Of a stretch of 64,000 nt of DNA, positions 37,527 to 46,887 are shown piece after piece. The first letter of the stretch is position 1. Each line of letters opens with the position of its first letter. Source of the stretch: an uncultured Rubrobacteraceae bacterium (GTDB lineage: Bacteria > Actinomycetota > Rubrobacteria > Rubrobacterales > Rubrobacteraceae); the NCBI GenBank assembly GCA_902806085.1, contig CADCVH010000063.1, forward strand, positions 23,964 to 87,963, given 5' to 3'. The notes beneath the pieces were generated by a model, which had not been told where the DNA came from, searched no databases, and was given only the letters and a program-made list of their open reading frames with translations. The position numbers and the translations under genes were made by a program.

Positions 37527-39191
37527 CTACCGGCGGACGAGGAGTTCTGAGGCGTGGGCGAGGGAGGCGTCGTCTATGCGGCCCGAGAGCATGCGGGCCA
37601 TCTCCTTGAGGCGCTCGTCGCCGGTCACGCGGGTTATGCGGGTTATGGTTCGTCCGTCCGCTTCTTCTTTGGCCACGACGACGTGGGAGGCGGCTTCGGA
37701 GGCTATCTGGGGGAGGTGGGTGATGGTGAGGACCTGGTTCTTTTCTCCGAGCTCGCGCAGCTTCGCGCCGACGGCGGTGGCGGTCTCGCCGCCGATGCCG
37801 GCGTCGACCTCGTCGAAGACGTAGGTCGCGCCCGGTTCGACGCGTTCCTGGGCGAGACGGATGGCGAGCATGATGCGGGAGAGCTCGCCGCCGGAGGCGT
37901 AGCGCCTGACGGGCAGGGCGGGTTCGCCAGGGTTTGGCCGGATCTCGAACTCCACCCGCTCCCTGCCCGTCGGCCCCGGCTCCGCCGGCACGAGCCCGGC
38001 CCGGAACTCGGTCCTGCCGAGGTTGAGCCCCGCGAGGTTCTCCTGGACCTTCTTCGCGAGGCGCTTGGCGGCCTTCCGTCGGCCTTCTGAGAGGGTTGTC
38101 GCCAGTTCTTCAAGCCGCTCTTCTCCGGCGGCGACGCGGGCTTCGAGGCCAGCCGTCTCCTCGTCGAGGTTCTCCAGGCGGGAGAGCCTGGCGCGGGCGT
38201 CGTCAAGGTAACTCTCCACGTCCCCGTATTTGCGCTCGAGGGCGCGCAGCGCGGCGATGCGGTCCTCGACCGCCTCCAGGCGGGCCGGGTCCGCCTCCAG
38301 CTCCTCGACGTAGGAGCGGAGCTCGTAGAGCACGTCTTCGAGCTCCGCCGAGAGGCCGCCTAGGCGCCCGAGCAGGACCGAGAGGCCCTCGTCGAAGCGG
38401 AGGGCGGTCTCGAGCTCGCCCTGAGCCCTGGCGACCGAGTCGACGGCGCCCCCTCCCTCCTCGGAGGCGAGGGCGGCGGCCGCGGCGGCCGCGGCCTGCT
38501 GCAGGTCGGTTACGTTGCGCAGCCGGTCGCGTTCGCGGGCGAGGTTGTCCGCCTCCTCGGTGCTGTACTCCGCCGCCTCGAGCTCGCCCACCTGGAAGCG
38601 CAGGAAGTCCGCCTCGCGCAGGCGGGCCTCCCCGCTCGCCCGGACGTCGGCCAGCTCGCGGCGGTCCCCCTCGACGGAGCGCCACTGCTCTCGGTGGTCC
38701 CGGCGGGCTTTCAGGGCGTCGCCGGCCAGGAAGTCGTCCAGGATCTCTAGCTGCTCGGCGGGCTCGGTGAGGCGGGCCTGCTCCCGCTGGCTGTGGTAGG
38801 AGACGAGGCGCTCGCCCAGGGCGCCGAGCGCCCGGACCGGCACGGAGACGCCGCCCACGTAGCAGCGGGAGCGGCCCTCGCCGGTAAGGGTCCGGCGCAG
38901 GACCAGGCCGTCTTCGGCGTCCACCTCCTCGGCGAGGTCCCCAAGGGCGTCGGCGAGCATCCCGGGGCCCGCGTCCTCGGGCAGGAGAAACGTGCCCTCG
39001 ACGGTCGCCCGGTCTGCGCCGGCGCGGACGGTTTCCGAGCGGGCGCGGCCGCCGAGGAGGAGTTGGAGGGCGGTCGCCAGGAGGGTCTTGCCCGCGCCCG
39101 TCTCGCCGGTTATGGCGTTGAGGCCGGGGGAGAGCTCGAGGGTGGCCTCTTCGATCAGGGCGACGTTCTCGACGGAGATCTCCAGCAGCAT
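37527..39191 (-). CDS. recN: DNA repair protein RecN
   Basis: SMC-like ATPase acting at double-strand breaks. 554 residues: Walker A GETGAGKT at about 29-36, long coiled coils rich in Glu/Ala/Arg, C-terminal signature YASGGELSR and Walker B YVFDEVDAGIGG. ATG 39191 shares a base with the nadK stop (TAATG). Last gene of the mihF-recN run; nadK-recN and tlyA-nadK linkages are conserved. Confidence 0.95.
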   Translation of the reverse strand: MLLEISVENVALIEEATLELSPGLNAITGETGAGKTLLATALQLLLGGRARSETVRAGADRATVEGTFLLPEDAGPGMLADALGDLAEEVDAEDGLVLRRTLTGEGRSRCYVGGVSVPVRALGALGERLVSYHSQREQARLTEPAEQLEILDDFLAGDALKARRDHREQWRSVEGDRRELADVRASGEARLREADFLRFQVGELEAAEYSTEEADNLARERDRLRNVTDLQQAAAAAAAALASEEGGGAVDSVARAQGELETALRFDEGLSVLLGRLGGLSAELEDVLYELRSYVEELEADPARLEAVEDRIAALRALERKYGDVESYLDDARARLSRLENLDEETAGLEARVAAGEERLEELATTLSEGRRKAAKRLAKKVQENLAGLNLGRTEFRAGLVPAEPGPTGRERVEFEIRPNPGEPALPVRRYASGGELSRIMLAIRLAQERVEPGATYVFDEVDAGIGGETATAVGAKLRELGEKNQVLTITHLPQIASEAASHVVVAKEEADGRTITRITRVTGDERLKEMARMLSGRIDDASLAHASELLVRR

Positions 39192-40000
39192 TACAGGAAC
39201 GTTCTCCTGACGGCCCGCCACCAGCCCCAGTCGTCGGTGCGCCCGATCCTGACGGACCTGCTGGAGAGCCGTATCTCCACTACCTCCCCCTCGGAAACCT
39301 CGCGCGGCTCGTCGCCGTCGAGCGAGAGGAGGGCCTCGCGGTCCACGATCTTCAGCTCGACGACCTGCTCCTCGCCGAGCACGAGCGGCCGGCTGACGAG
39401 CGCGTGGGGGGCTATGGGGACGAGCACGTAGCACCCGGCGTCCCCGGAGATTATGGGGCCGCCGGCGGAGAGCGCGTAGGCCGTGGACCCGAGCGGGGTG
39501 GCCGCTATGAAGCCGTCGCAGCGGAACGCGAAGAGTTCCTCGCCGCCCACGGTCACGTCGACCGAGACCAGCTGGTGCGGCCTCTTTTTTATGAGCACGG
39601 CGTCGTTTGCCGCGAGCTCCGGCTCCTCGCCCGCGCGCCTGACATCGAGCATCCGGTACTCCTGCACGGTGAGGCCGCCCTCCAACACCTTCTGGACGCC
39701 GGTCTCCATCTCCTCGGGCAGCATCCCGGACATAAAGCCGACCTTGCCGAGGTTCACCCCGAGCAGCACGCGCCCGGGGTACATCCTGGCCGCCTTGAGC
39801 ATAGTCCCGTCGCCCCCTAACACGAAGACCAGGTCCGGGTCTACCATCCCGTCCGGCTGGCCCTGCGGCCTGACGTCCGCGACCTCTACCCCGCCCCGCT
39901 CGAGCGCCGCGACGAGCCGCTCGGAGTGGCCGTCGTCCACCCTCGGGTTCGCGACGATGGCGACCCGCCTGACCTCGCGCGGCCCGTTCACCTCAGGCAC
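39191..40000 (-). CDS. nadK: NAD kinase
   Basis: Makes NADP from NAD. GGDGTML (residues about 60-66), the NLGKVGFM loop and the GSTAYALSAGGPI motif. About 269 residues. GTG 40000 overlaps the tlyA stop by 8 bases; GTG 40015 and 39991 are also in frame, so the start is approximate. Confidence 0.94.
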   Translation of the reverse strand: MPEVNGPREVRRVAIVANPRVDDGHSERLVAALERGGVEVADVRPQGQPDGMVDPDLVFVLGGDGTMLKAARMYPGRVLLGVNLGKVGFMSGMLPEEMETGVQKVLEGGLTVQEYRMLDVRRAGEEPELAANDAVLIKKRPHQLVSVDVTVGGEELFAFRCDGFIAATPLGSTAYALSAGGPIISGDAGCYVLVPIAPHALVSRPLVLGEEQVVELKIVDREALLSLDGDEPREVSEGEVVEIRLSSRSVRIGRTDDWGWWRAVRRTFL

Positions 40001-40784
40001 CGGCCACGACCCCACGGACCAGCCCGTCGTCGATGGTCGCCTGCGCGTCCCTGATCAGGTACAGCGGGTACTCCTGGTTGCCGGACCGGCGTCCCGTGAC
40101 CGCGGCCCGGGCCACCCCGACGGCGCCGAAGCCGATGGACCCGAAAGAGGCGGCGACGCCCAGGATCGCGCGGGCGCGAACCTCCGGGTCGCTCACGAGC
40201 CCGCCGCGGCCCACGAGCCCCGGCCCCGCCTCGAACTGGGGCTTTACGAGAACCACCGCCTCGTGCAACGAGGGCGTGGTCGAGAAGAGCCCCGTCAGGG
40301 CGACCGCGAGCGAGATAAACGAGAGGTCCGCGACGAGCAGGTCGGGGGCGAACGGGAGGTCTTCCCCCCGCAGGCGCCTGACGTTCGTCCTTTCGAGTAC
40401 GGTCACCCTCGGGTCTTCCCGGAGCGACCAGGCAAGCTGCCCGTAGCCGACGTCCGCGGAGATCACGCGCTCCGCCCCCCGCCCGAGAAGCACGTCCGTG
40501 AACCCGCCGGTGGAGGCGCCCGCGTCCAGGCAAGACCGGCCCCGCACGCCGATACCGAACTCCTCCAGGGCGGCGTCGAGCTTCTCGCCGGCGCGGGAGA
40601 CGAAGCGTTCGCCCCGCTCGACGGAGAGCGCCCTGTCGGCGGCCACGCGGAAGCCGGCCTTGGTGACGACCTCGTCGCCGACGCGGACGGCGCCGGCCAG
40701 GATCAAGCCCTGCGCCCGGCTCCGGCTCTCGGCGAGGCCCCGCTCCACCAACAGGGCGTCCAGACGCTGCGGGGTTCCCTTCAC
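39993..40784 (-). CDS. tlyA: TlyA-family 2'-O-methyltransferase (rRNA)
   Basis: 263 residues. S4 RNA-binding domain (residues 6-65: RLDALLVERGLAESRSRAQ), then an FtsJ-like SAM methyltransferase with SCLDAGASTGGFTDVLL, LVADLSFISL and VKPQFEAG. TlyA methylates 16S C1409 and 23S C1920 in mycobacteria, which gives capreomycin sensitivity. GTG start. Confidence 0.93.
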   Translation of the reverse strand: MKGTPQRLDALLVERGLAESRSRAQGLILAGAVRVGDEVVTKAGFRVAADRALSVERGERFVSRAGEKLDAALEEFGIGVRGRSCLDAGASTGGFTDVLLGRGAERVISADVGYGQLAWSLREDPRVTVLERTNVRRLRGEDLPFAPDLLVADLSFISLAVALTGLFSTTPSLHEAVVLVKPQFEAGPGLVGRGGLVSDPEVRARAILGVAASFGSIGFGAVGVARAAVTGRRSGNQEYPLYLIRDAQATIDDGLVRGVVAGA

Positions 40785-40793
40785 GCCCGCGGC

Positions 40794-41708
40794 CTAACTC
40801 CCCCGGTTGCGCACGAAGCGGGCCATCTCTTCGAGGCCCGAGGTGTCGCCGTCCACGCGCCCCAAAGCGCCTAATGCCCGCTCCTCGGAGGCGTCGGCCT
40901 GCCGCCTGGCTCCGTCGAGGCCGTAGACGCCGACGAAGGTGGCCTTGCCCTGCTCCGCGTCGCTGCCCGCGCTCTTGCCGAGCTCCTCGCGGGTGGCGGT
41001 CGCGTTGAGGACGTCGTCCACGATCTGAAAGCACAGCCCGAGCTCGGCCGCGTACTCGCCTACGGCGGCCTGTTCCCCATCCGAGGCACCGGCCAGGATC
41101 GCGCCGATGCGGACGCTCGATTTGATGAGGGCCCCCGTCTTGTACTTGTGGATAAGGTTCAGGGTCTCGACGTCCGTCCCGTCCCCCCTGCCGGTCTGCT
41201 CCATGTCAAGGACCTGCCCCCCGACCATCCCGTTGACCCCCGTCGAGCCGGCGAGCTCCCGGACGACCTCCAGGATCTGCTCGCACCCGGCCCTCTGGTG
41301 GATGGTGATGAGCGCCAAAGCCTCCCCGAAGAACGCGTCGCCGGAGAGTATCGCCATCGCCTCGCCGTACTTCTTGTGGGCGGTCGGCCTCCCGCGCCGG
41401 AAGTCGTCGTCGTCCATGGCCGGCAGGTCGTCGTGGATAAGCGAGTAGGTGTGGATGAGCTCTATGGCCGCCGCGGACGGGAGCACGTGCGCCGGCTCGT
41501 CCCCGAAGACCCACGCCGTCTCCATGCAAAGCGTCGGCCTGACGCGCTTGCCGCCCGCGAGCATCGAGTACCTCATCGCCTCCTCGAGGCTCCTCAGGCG
41601 CGGCTCGCCGGTGAAGCGCAGGCCCTTCAAATACCCCTCGAAGGCGCGGCGGTGGGACTCCCAGCGGAGCCCGCTCCTAAGCCTGCTAGCCACGGGAGAC
41701 CCCGCCAT
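40794..41708 (-). CDS. ispA: Polyprenyl synthetase (FPP/GGPP synthase family)
   Basis: 304 residues. First Asp-rich motif DDLPAMD (residues 93-99), a GGKRVRP IPP-binding motif and a KTGAL motif. The second Asp-rich motif reads DDVLN rather than DDxxD. Condenses IPP onto allylic diphosphate for isoprenoid chains. ATG 41708 has GAGGGG upstream and lies inside the end of nusB. Product chain length is not certain; the symbol follows the closest FPP-synthase type. Confidence 0.88.
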   Translation of the reverse strand: MAGSPVASRLRSGLRWESHRRAFEGYLKGLRFTGEPRLRSLEEAMRYSMLAGGKRVRPTLCMETAWVFGDEPAHVLPSAAAIELIHTYSLIHDDLPAMDDDDFRRGRPTAHKKYGEAMAILSGDAFFGEALALITIHQRAGCEQILEVVRELAGSTGVNGMVGGQVLDMEQTGRGDGTDVETLNLIHKYKTGALIKSSVRIGAILAGASDGEQAAVGEYAAELGLCFQIVDDVLNATATREELGKSAGSDAEQGKATFVGVYGLDGARRQADASEERALGALGRVDGDTSGLEEMARFVRNRGS

Positions 41709-42096
41709 GGACCCGCCCCTCAGCACCCCGCAGCACGCCCCCGACAAAGGCGGGCGCCTCGTCGCCGGAGAAACCCCGCGCGAGCTCGACGGCCTCGCCA
41801 ACGGCCACGCCCGGGGGCACGTCGTCCACGTGGAGCATCTCGTAGAGGCCGAGGCGCAGGATCGAACGCTCCACCGCACCCATGCGGTGCACGGGCCACC
41901 CCTCGGAGACCTCCGAGAGCAGCCCGTCGAGGGCGCCCTTCTCCGTCTCCACGCCGCGCAGCAGCCGGACGGCGTACTCGTCCATCTCGCCCCTGTACTC
42001 GCGCCACCGCGCCACGGTGGCCCCGAGGGGCCTCCCCGTCACGTCGCTCTGGTAGAGGCCCAGAAACGCCTGCTTGCGCGCGGTGCGCCGGCTCAA
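41686..42096 (-). CDS. nusB: Transcription antitermination factor NusB
   Basis: 136-residue all-helical protein: SRRTARKQAFLGLYQSD at the N-terminus (basic RNA-binding helix) and ERSILRLGLYEMLHVDDVPPGVAVGEAVELARGF. Works with NusE on boxA of rRNA leaders. TTG start with a GGGAGGG site. efp-nusB order is conserved in Gram-positives. Confidence 0.92.
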   Translation of the reverse strand: MSRRTARKQAFLGLYQSDVTGRPLGATVARWREYRGEMDEYAVRLLRGVETEKGALDGLLSEVSEGWPVHRMGAVERSILRLGLYEMLHVDDVPPGVAVGEAVELARGFSGDEAPAFVGGVLRGAEGRVHGGVSRG

Positions 42097-42118
42097 AGGT
42101 CGCCCTCCCGCATCGGCG

Positions 42119-42676
42119 CTAGACCCTCGTGAGGTACTCGTTGGACCGCGTGTCCACCCGCACCCTGTCGCCGGTGTTCACGAAGAGGGGGACCTGCACG
42201 GTGACCCCGGTCTCCAGCGTCGCCGGCTTGGTCGCGCCCGTCGCCGTGTCGCCCTTGAGCCCGGGGTCGGACTGGGTGACCTCTAGGTCCACGTGGGCCG
42301 GCGGCTCGACGCTCACGACCTCCCCGTCCGCGGAGAGCACGCTGACCGTGCCCCCCTCGACGATGTATCCGGCCGCCTCGCCGACGGCCTCCGCCGGCAC
42401 GGCCACCTGATCGTAGGTGTCCGAGTCCATGAAGTGCAGCAGGTCGCCGTCCCTGTAGAGGTAGGTCATCGGGCGGGACTCCGTCCTGACGCTGTCGAGC
42501 TTCTCCCCCGCCCTGAAGGTCTTCTCGACCTGGGCTCCGGTGTCTATGTTGCGCAGGCGCGTCCTGACGAAGGCGCCGCCCTTGCCGGGCTTTACGTGCT
42601 GGAAATACAGGATCGTAAACCGCTTGCCGTCGACGCGGATGGCGGCGCCGTTCCTGAACTGGCTGGTGGATATCAT
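42119..42676 (-). CDS. efp: Translation elongation factor P
   Basis: 185 residues, three beta-barrel domains (KOW-like, OB, C-terminal). The tip loop is KPGKGGAF, with the lysine at about residue 32 and no loop extension. Relieves ribosome stalling at polyproline stretches, which are frequent in this proteome. ATG with a GGGGGA site upstream. A GATAAT about 90 bases upstream of the ATG could be a local -10. Confidence 0.96.
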   Translation of the reverse strand: MISTSQFRNGAAIRVDGKRFTILYFQHVKPGKGGAFVRTRLRNIDTGAQVEKTFRAGEKLDSVRTESRPMTYLYRDGDLLHFMDSDTYDQVAVPAEAVGEAAGYIVEGGTVSVLSADGEVVSVEPPAHVDLEVTQSDPGLKGDTATGATKPATLETGVTVQVPLFVNTGDRVRVDTRSNEYLTRV

Positions 42677-42787
42677 CCCCGAAGTCCCCCTTCGAGACGT
42701 CTGGTCTAGGTGGCGCGGCCAGGCCCCGAAGATCGGGCGCCCACGCCGCAGTAGCGCGGCGGTATTATCGCACAGATCCGGCCGGGA

Positions 42788-43219
42788 CTAAGCCCCGACC
42801 GCACGCCCGATCACGTACCCCACGGCCGCCAGATACCCCCGCGCCCCCATCCCCGCGACCACCGCGTCCACCGCAGGCGACACCACGGACCGCCGCCGCC
42901 AATCCTCCCTCGCGTGCACGTTCGACAGGTGCACCTCCACTTTAGGTACATTCGTCGCCTCCAGCGCGTCGTGCAGCGCGTAGGAGTAGTGCGTCCAAGC
43001 CCCGGGGTTTACGACGAGCCCCGCGGACCCCGCGGCCTCCCGCACCCAACCGACCATCTCCCCCTCGTAGTCCGTCTGCCTGAACTCGAAGTCCACCCCG
43101 GGGAATTCCTCGCGCAGCATCCTCTGTATGTCGTCGAGGGTTAGGGTGCCGTAGACCTCGGGGCGCCGGGTTCCGAGGGCGCCGAGGTTGACGCCGTTGA
43201 GGACGTGGACGCTAGCCAA
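42788..43219 (-). CDS. aroQ: 3-dehydroquinate dehydratase, type II
   Basis: Third shikimate step. 143 residues: LNGVNLGALGTRRPEVYG, the catalytic tyrosine in this motif, NPGAWTHYSYALHDAL and EVHLSNVHAREDWRRRS. Forms dodecamers in the family. TTG start; the frame overlaps the aroB stop by 8 bases. Confidence 0.94.
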   Translation of the reverse strand: MASVHVLNGVNLGALGTRRPEVYGTLTLDDIQRMLREEFPGVDFEFRQTDYEGEMVGWVREAAGSAGLVVNPGAWTHYSYALHDALEATNVPKVEVHLSNVHAREDWRRRSVVSPAVDAVVAGMGARGYLAAVGYVIGRAVGA

Positions 43220-44297
43220 CGAGGGCCCCTATGGCGCGGCGGGCCTCGGCCTCGTCGACGGGGACGCCGTAGACCGGGTGGCCGACGTCCCGGAGGAGCA
43301 CGAAGCGGTGATCGGTCGGGGCGTCGGCGACGGATCGCTTCTTGTCGCGGGACATCGCCTCGAGGGCGGCGTCCGCGTCTACCCCGGGTGAGCGCAGCGG
43401 GAGGCCGGCGGAGCGGAGTAGTTCCTCGTGGAGGGCGGTCAGGTCCGTGGAGAAGCGCTGGCGCGAGAGGCCGGCGGCGGCGACCATGCCGGCCGAGATG
43501 GCCGCGCCGTGCGGGAGGGCGAAGTCGGCGGCGGCTTCGAGGGCGTGGCCGATGGTGTGGCCGTAATTGAGGATGGCGCGACGGCCGCCCTCGCGCTCGT
43601 CCTCGGCCACCACGGCGGCCTTGAAGCGGACGGAGTGCCGGATCAGGGCGCGGAGGGCTTCCGGGTCGCCCGAGCGAGCCTCGGGGACGAGCGCCAGGTC
43701 CTCGAAGAACTCCCCCCCCGAGAGGAGCCCCATCTTCACGACCTCGGCGAGCCCGTTCGAGACCTCCGTTTCCGGCAGGGTTCGCAGCCAGCCCGTGTCG
43801 GCCACGACGGCGCGCGGCCGGACGAAGGCCCCGACGAGGTTCTTTCCCTCGGGCAGGTCAAGGCCTGTCTTGCCACCGACGGCGCTGTCGACCATAGATA
43901 GCAGGGAGGTCGGCAGCATCACGAGGTCGACGCCGCGCATAAAGGTGGCCGCGACGAAGCCTCCTAGGTCCCCGACGACCCCGCCGCCGAGCGCGAATAC
44001 GGTCCCGTCGCGGGTCAGGCCGAGCCGGGCCAGCCGGCCGACGGCGTCCGCGTAGGTTCCTATGCCCTTGGACGCCTCCCCAGCCGGCACCTCCGCCACG
44101 CCGAGGACCCGCCAGCCCGCAGCCTCCAGGGAGAGTCGCAGCGCGTCCGCGTGCAGGGGTCCCACGTCCGAGTCGGTAAGGACGACGCACGCCCCGGGTC
44201 GCAGGTTCCCGGAGACGGCTTCGGCGGGGTCGAGGCCATCCCCGAGGAGCACCGGGTAGGGCGGGGAGACGGGAACTTCTATCGTCTCGACAGGCAC
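43212..44297 (-). CDS. aroB: 3-dehydroquinate synthase
   Basis: Second shikimate step; NAD- and metal-dependent. 361 residues with ALGGGVVGDLGGFVAATFMRG, PTSLLSMVDSAVGGKT and the metal-site NYGHTIGHALE. GTG 44297 has AGGAGGT 6 nt upstream, inside the end of aroK. Confidence 0.95.
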   Translation of the reverse strand: MPVETIEVPVSPPYPVLLGDGLDPAEAVSGNLRPGACVVLTDSDVGPLHADALRLSLEAAGWRVLGVAEVPAGEASKGIGTYADAVGRLARLGLTRDGTVFALGGGVVGDLGGFVAATFMRGVDLVMLPTSLLSMVDSAVGGKTGLDLPEGKNLVGAFVRPRAVVADTGWLRTLPETEVSNGLAEVVKMGLLSGGEFFEDLALVPEARSGDPEALRALIRHSVRFKAAVVAEDEREGGRRAILNYGHTIGHALEAAADFALPHGAAISAGMVAAAGLSRQRFSTDLTALHEELLRSAGLPLRSPGVDADAALEAMSRDKKRSVADAPTDHRFVLLRDVGHPVYGVPVDEAEARRAIGALVG

Positions 44298-44782
44298 CGT
44301 TCGACCTCCTCGACGACGGCGTTGGGGGGGCGCCCCTCCGCGTGAACCTCGACCTCGGCCACCTCGCGGTAGAGGGGGAGGCGCTCGGCGTAGCGTCGGG
44401 CGAATCCCTCGCTGGAGTCGCCCCTCAGGGGGCGGTTGGGCCCGCGGGTCCGGGCGTAGAGGACGTCGATATCCTCGCGGAGAAAGACCGTCCGGGCGTC
44501 GCGCAGGGCGTCCCGGTTTTCGGGCCGCAAGACGGCGCCGCCGCCGCAGGAGACGACGCACCCCTCTTCCCTGGCGAGGGCGTCCAGGAGGGCTGCGTGT
44601 TCGAGGTCCCTGAAGAGGTCCTCGCCGCCGGCGGCGAAGATCTCGGGGATGGTGCGTCCGTCCCGGCGCGAGATCTCTTCGTCCAGATCGACGAAGTCCC
44701 GGCCGGTATCGCGGGCCAGCAGGCGCCCGACCGTGGTCTTGCCGCTGCCCATGTAGCCGACGATCGCCACGTGGCGGGGCAA
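44279..44782 (-). CDS. aroK: Shikimate kinase
   Basis: Fifth shikimate step. 167 residues: P-loop GYMGSGKTTVGR (residues 9-20), DLDEEI, GGGAVLR and the LID Arg (RGPNRPLRG). TTG 44782 or GTG 44770 could start it; three bases after the aroC stop. Confidence 0.94.
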   Translation of the reverse strand: MPRHVAIVGYMGSGKTTVGRLLARDTGRDFVDLDEEISRRDGRTIPEIFAAGGEDLFRDLEHAALLDALAREEGCVVSCGGGAVLRPENRDALRDARTVFLREDIDVLYARTRGPNRPLRGDSSEGFARRYAERLPLYREVAEVEVHAEGRPPNAVVEEVERCLSRR

Positions 44783-44785
44783 GCC

Positions 44786-45952
44786 TCAGCGGGCCGCGAC
44801 GCCGGCCTCGGCGAGGCGGCGGGCGTAGGCGTCGTGGGCGGCGCGGATGTCGGTCATGTTGTCGGCGCCGAACTTCTCCAGGAACGCCTCGGCCAGCACG
44901 ACAGCCACCATCGACTCCCCGATAACCGCGGCCGCCGGCACCGCGCAGGAGTCCGCCCGCTCCTTGAAGGCCTTCGTCTCCTCGCCCGTAGAGATATCCA
45001 CGGTCCTGAGCTGTTTGGAGATCGTCGAGATCGGCTTCATGGCGGCGGAGACCACGACGGGCTCGCCGTTGGTCATGCCGCCCTCGATGCCGCCGAGGCG
45101 GTTGCTGGCGCGGGCGAGGTGGCCGTTGTCCGCGAGGATCTCGTCCTGCACCTCGCTGGAGCGCCGGGCGGCGAGGCCGAATCCCATCCCGAACTCGACC
45201 CCCTTCATGGCGTTTATGGAGAGGATGGCGGCGGCCAGGCGGGCGTCCACCTTGTCGCGCCAGTCCACGTAGGAGCCCAACCCGGGCGGGCACCCGTGGG
45301 CGACGACGACGAACTCGCCGCCCAGGGCGTCGCGGGCGTAGCGGGCCGCGTCGATCTCCGCCTTCATCCTCTCGGAGACCTCCGGGTCGGGGCAGCGCAC
45401 CTCGGACCCGTCGGCCGTGGCCGCGTCGAGGACGGCCTGCTCCTTCGGGTAGGCGACGGTCCCTATGCGGTAGACGGCGCTGTGGATCTCGACGCCGAAC
45501 CCCGCGAGGAGCTTCTTGGCCACGCCGCCGGCGGCGACCCTGGCGGTCGTCTCCCTGGCGCTGGAACGCTCGAGCACGTTGCGCAGGTCGTCGAAGGCGT
45601 ACTTCTGCATCCCGGCGAGGTCCGCGTGGCCTGGCCTCGGGAGGGTGATCGGGTCGGGGGGGTCCTCGACCGGCGCGGGGGACATGCGGTTCTCCCAGTT
45701 GGCGTAGTCCCTGTTGCGCACGAGCATCGCCACGGGAGAACCCAAAGTGTAGCCGTGGCGCACCCCGCCGAGGAACTCGACCTCGTCCTTCTCTATCTTC
45801 TGCCTACCGCCGCGCCCGTAGCCCTGCTGCCGGCGGGCGAGGTCGCGGTTGACGTCCTCCGCCAACAGACCCAGCCCGGCCGGCACGCCGTGCACGAGCG
45901 TGACCTCCCCCGGACCGTGCGATTCACCCGCGGTCGAAAAACCGAACCTCAA
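44786..45952 (-). CDS. aroC: Chorismate synthase
   Basis: Last shikimate step; FMN-dependent. 388 residues: GESHGPG at residues 9-15, RRQQGYGRGGRQ, RPGHADLAG, RSSARETTARVAAG and GGIEGGMTNGEP. TTG start after a GGGGGCAGG site. First of the aroC-aroK-aroB-aroQ block, directly behind the pilus genes. Confidence 0.96.
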   Translation of the reverse strand: MRFGFSTAGESHGPGEVTLVHGVPAGLGLLAEDVNRDLARRQQGYGRGGRQKIEKDEVEFLGGVRHGYTLGSPVAMLVRNRDYANWENRMSPAPVEDPPDPITLPRPGHADLAGMQKYAFDDLRNVLERSSARETTARVAAGGVAKKLLAGFGVEIHSAVYRIGTVAYPKEQAVLDAATADGSEVRCPDPEVSERMKAEIDAARYARDALGGEFVVVAHGCPPGLGSYVDWRDKVDARLAAAILSINAMKGVEFGMGFGLAARRSSEVQDEILADNGHLARASNRLGGIEGGMTNGEPVVVSAAMKPISTISKQLRTVDISTGEETKAFKERADSCAVPAAAVIGESMVAVVLAEAFLEKFGADNMTDIRAAHDAYARRLAEAGVAAR

Positions 45953-46023
45953 ACCTGCCCCCGAACTAGATACCGTGTCCTACGCGTCCCCACTAATATA
46001 AACCACGCCGCCGGGGTCTTCCG

Positions 46024-46887
46024 TTACCGGGGGTACAGCGAGCCCCCGCTGTCGAAGAGCTCGTCCTCCGAGCCACCCGAACCACCGGCCCCGCCGCCCC
46101 CCGTGCCACCGCCGCCAGCCCCGCCACCGGCTCCGCTACCGGCTCCGCTACCGGCTCCGCTACCGGCTCCGCTACCGGTCCCGTTGCCAGCCGCGTTGCC
46201 GCCGCCGGCCCCGGTCCCTCCGGCGCCGCCGGCATCCCCGGCCTCCCCGGCATCCCCGGCGCTGTTGCCCCTCCGGCCGTCGGGTACGTCGTCGCCGTCC
46301 GAGTCGTCGGCGCCGTCTTCGATCCCGTCGTCGTCGGTGTCCGGGTCGCGGGCGTCCAGGCCGAGCCTCTGCTCCCGCCGGTTTTTCAGGCCGTCGCCGT
46401 CGGAGTCCTTCTTGGAGCGCTGCCCGGAGCCGCCCCCGCCGGTTCCGCCACCCGCGCCGGTGGTGCTTTCGCCCGCGCCACCGTTGCCGGTCGTGGTGCC
46501 GCCCGGGGCGGCGGTCTCTGTCGTCGTGGTGTCGTCCGTGTCCGTCTCGTCCGTGGTGTTTTCCCCGGGCGTTTCGGCCGGGGCGAGAAGCTGGCGGAAG
46601 GGGTCCTTGTTGCGGTAGGCGGCGTAGGAATCGGCGTCGCGGTCTTCGGTCTCCGGGGCCACGGGGGTGCCGCCGGAGGGATCCCTGGACTGCACGAGGG
46701 CGGCCTCGCCGGCGGTTTCGTCCTCCACGGGCTCGCCCAAGAAGGCGCCGGCGGCGACCCAGGCGAAGAGGAAGAGGGCGAGCAGCGCCATCACCGGCGG
46801 CAGCACCCTGTTCTCCCGCACGAAGGCGTCGTAGAAGGCGCCCCAGAGGCCGGCGAGCCGTCGCGCGAGGTCTCTGGGGCTATTCAC
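46024..46887 (-). CDS. PilP-position membrane protein with thrombospondin-type-3 calcium repeats
   Basis: 287 residues. One membrane helix (28-51), a NKDPFRQL motif (93-100) like the DPF box of PilP/GspC proteins, a Thr/Gly-rich linker, then Asp-rich calcium-binding repeats (161-204: DSDGDGL, DPDTDDDGIEDG, DSDGDDVPDG) and a Gly/Ala-rich tail built from a 12-bp repeat. GTG start overlaps the pilO stop by 8 bases. By position and DPF box it may bridge the inner-membrane PilMNO platform to something outside; the calcium module is unusual for PilP. Confidence 0.75.
   Translation of the reverse strand: MNSPRDLARRLAGLWGAFYDAFVRENRVLPPVMALLALFLFAWVAAGAFLGEPVEDETAGEAALVQSRDPSGGTPVAPETEDRDADSYAAYRNKDPFRQLLAPAETPGENTTDETDTDDTTTTETAAPGGTTTGNGGAGESTTGAGGGTGGGGSGQRSKKDSDGDGLKNRREQRLGLDARDPDTDDDGIEDGADDSDGDDVPDGRRGNSAGDAGEAGDAGGAGGTGAGGGNAAGNGTGSGAGSGAGSGAGSGAGGGAGGGGTGGGGAGGSGGSEDELFDSGGSLYPR
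46129..46176. repeat. 12-bp tandem repeat x4 in the PilP-position gene
   Basis: Four perfect copies of GGCTCCGCTACC followed by a diverged copy, coding the repeated S-G-A-G part of the C-terminal tail. Confidence 0.93.
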
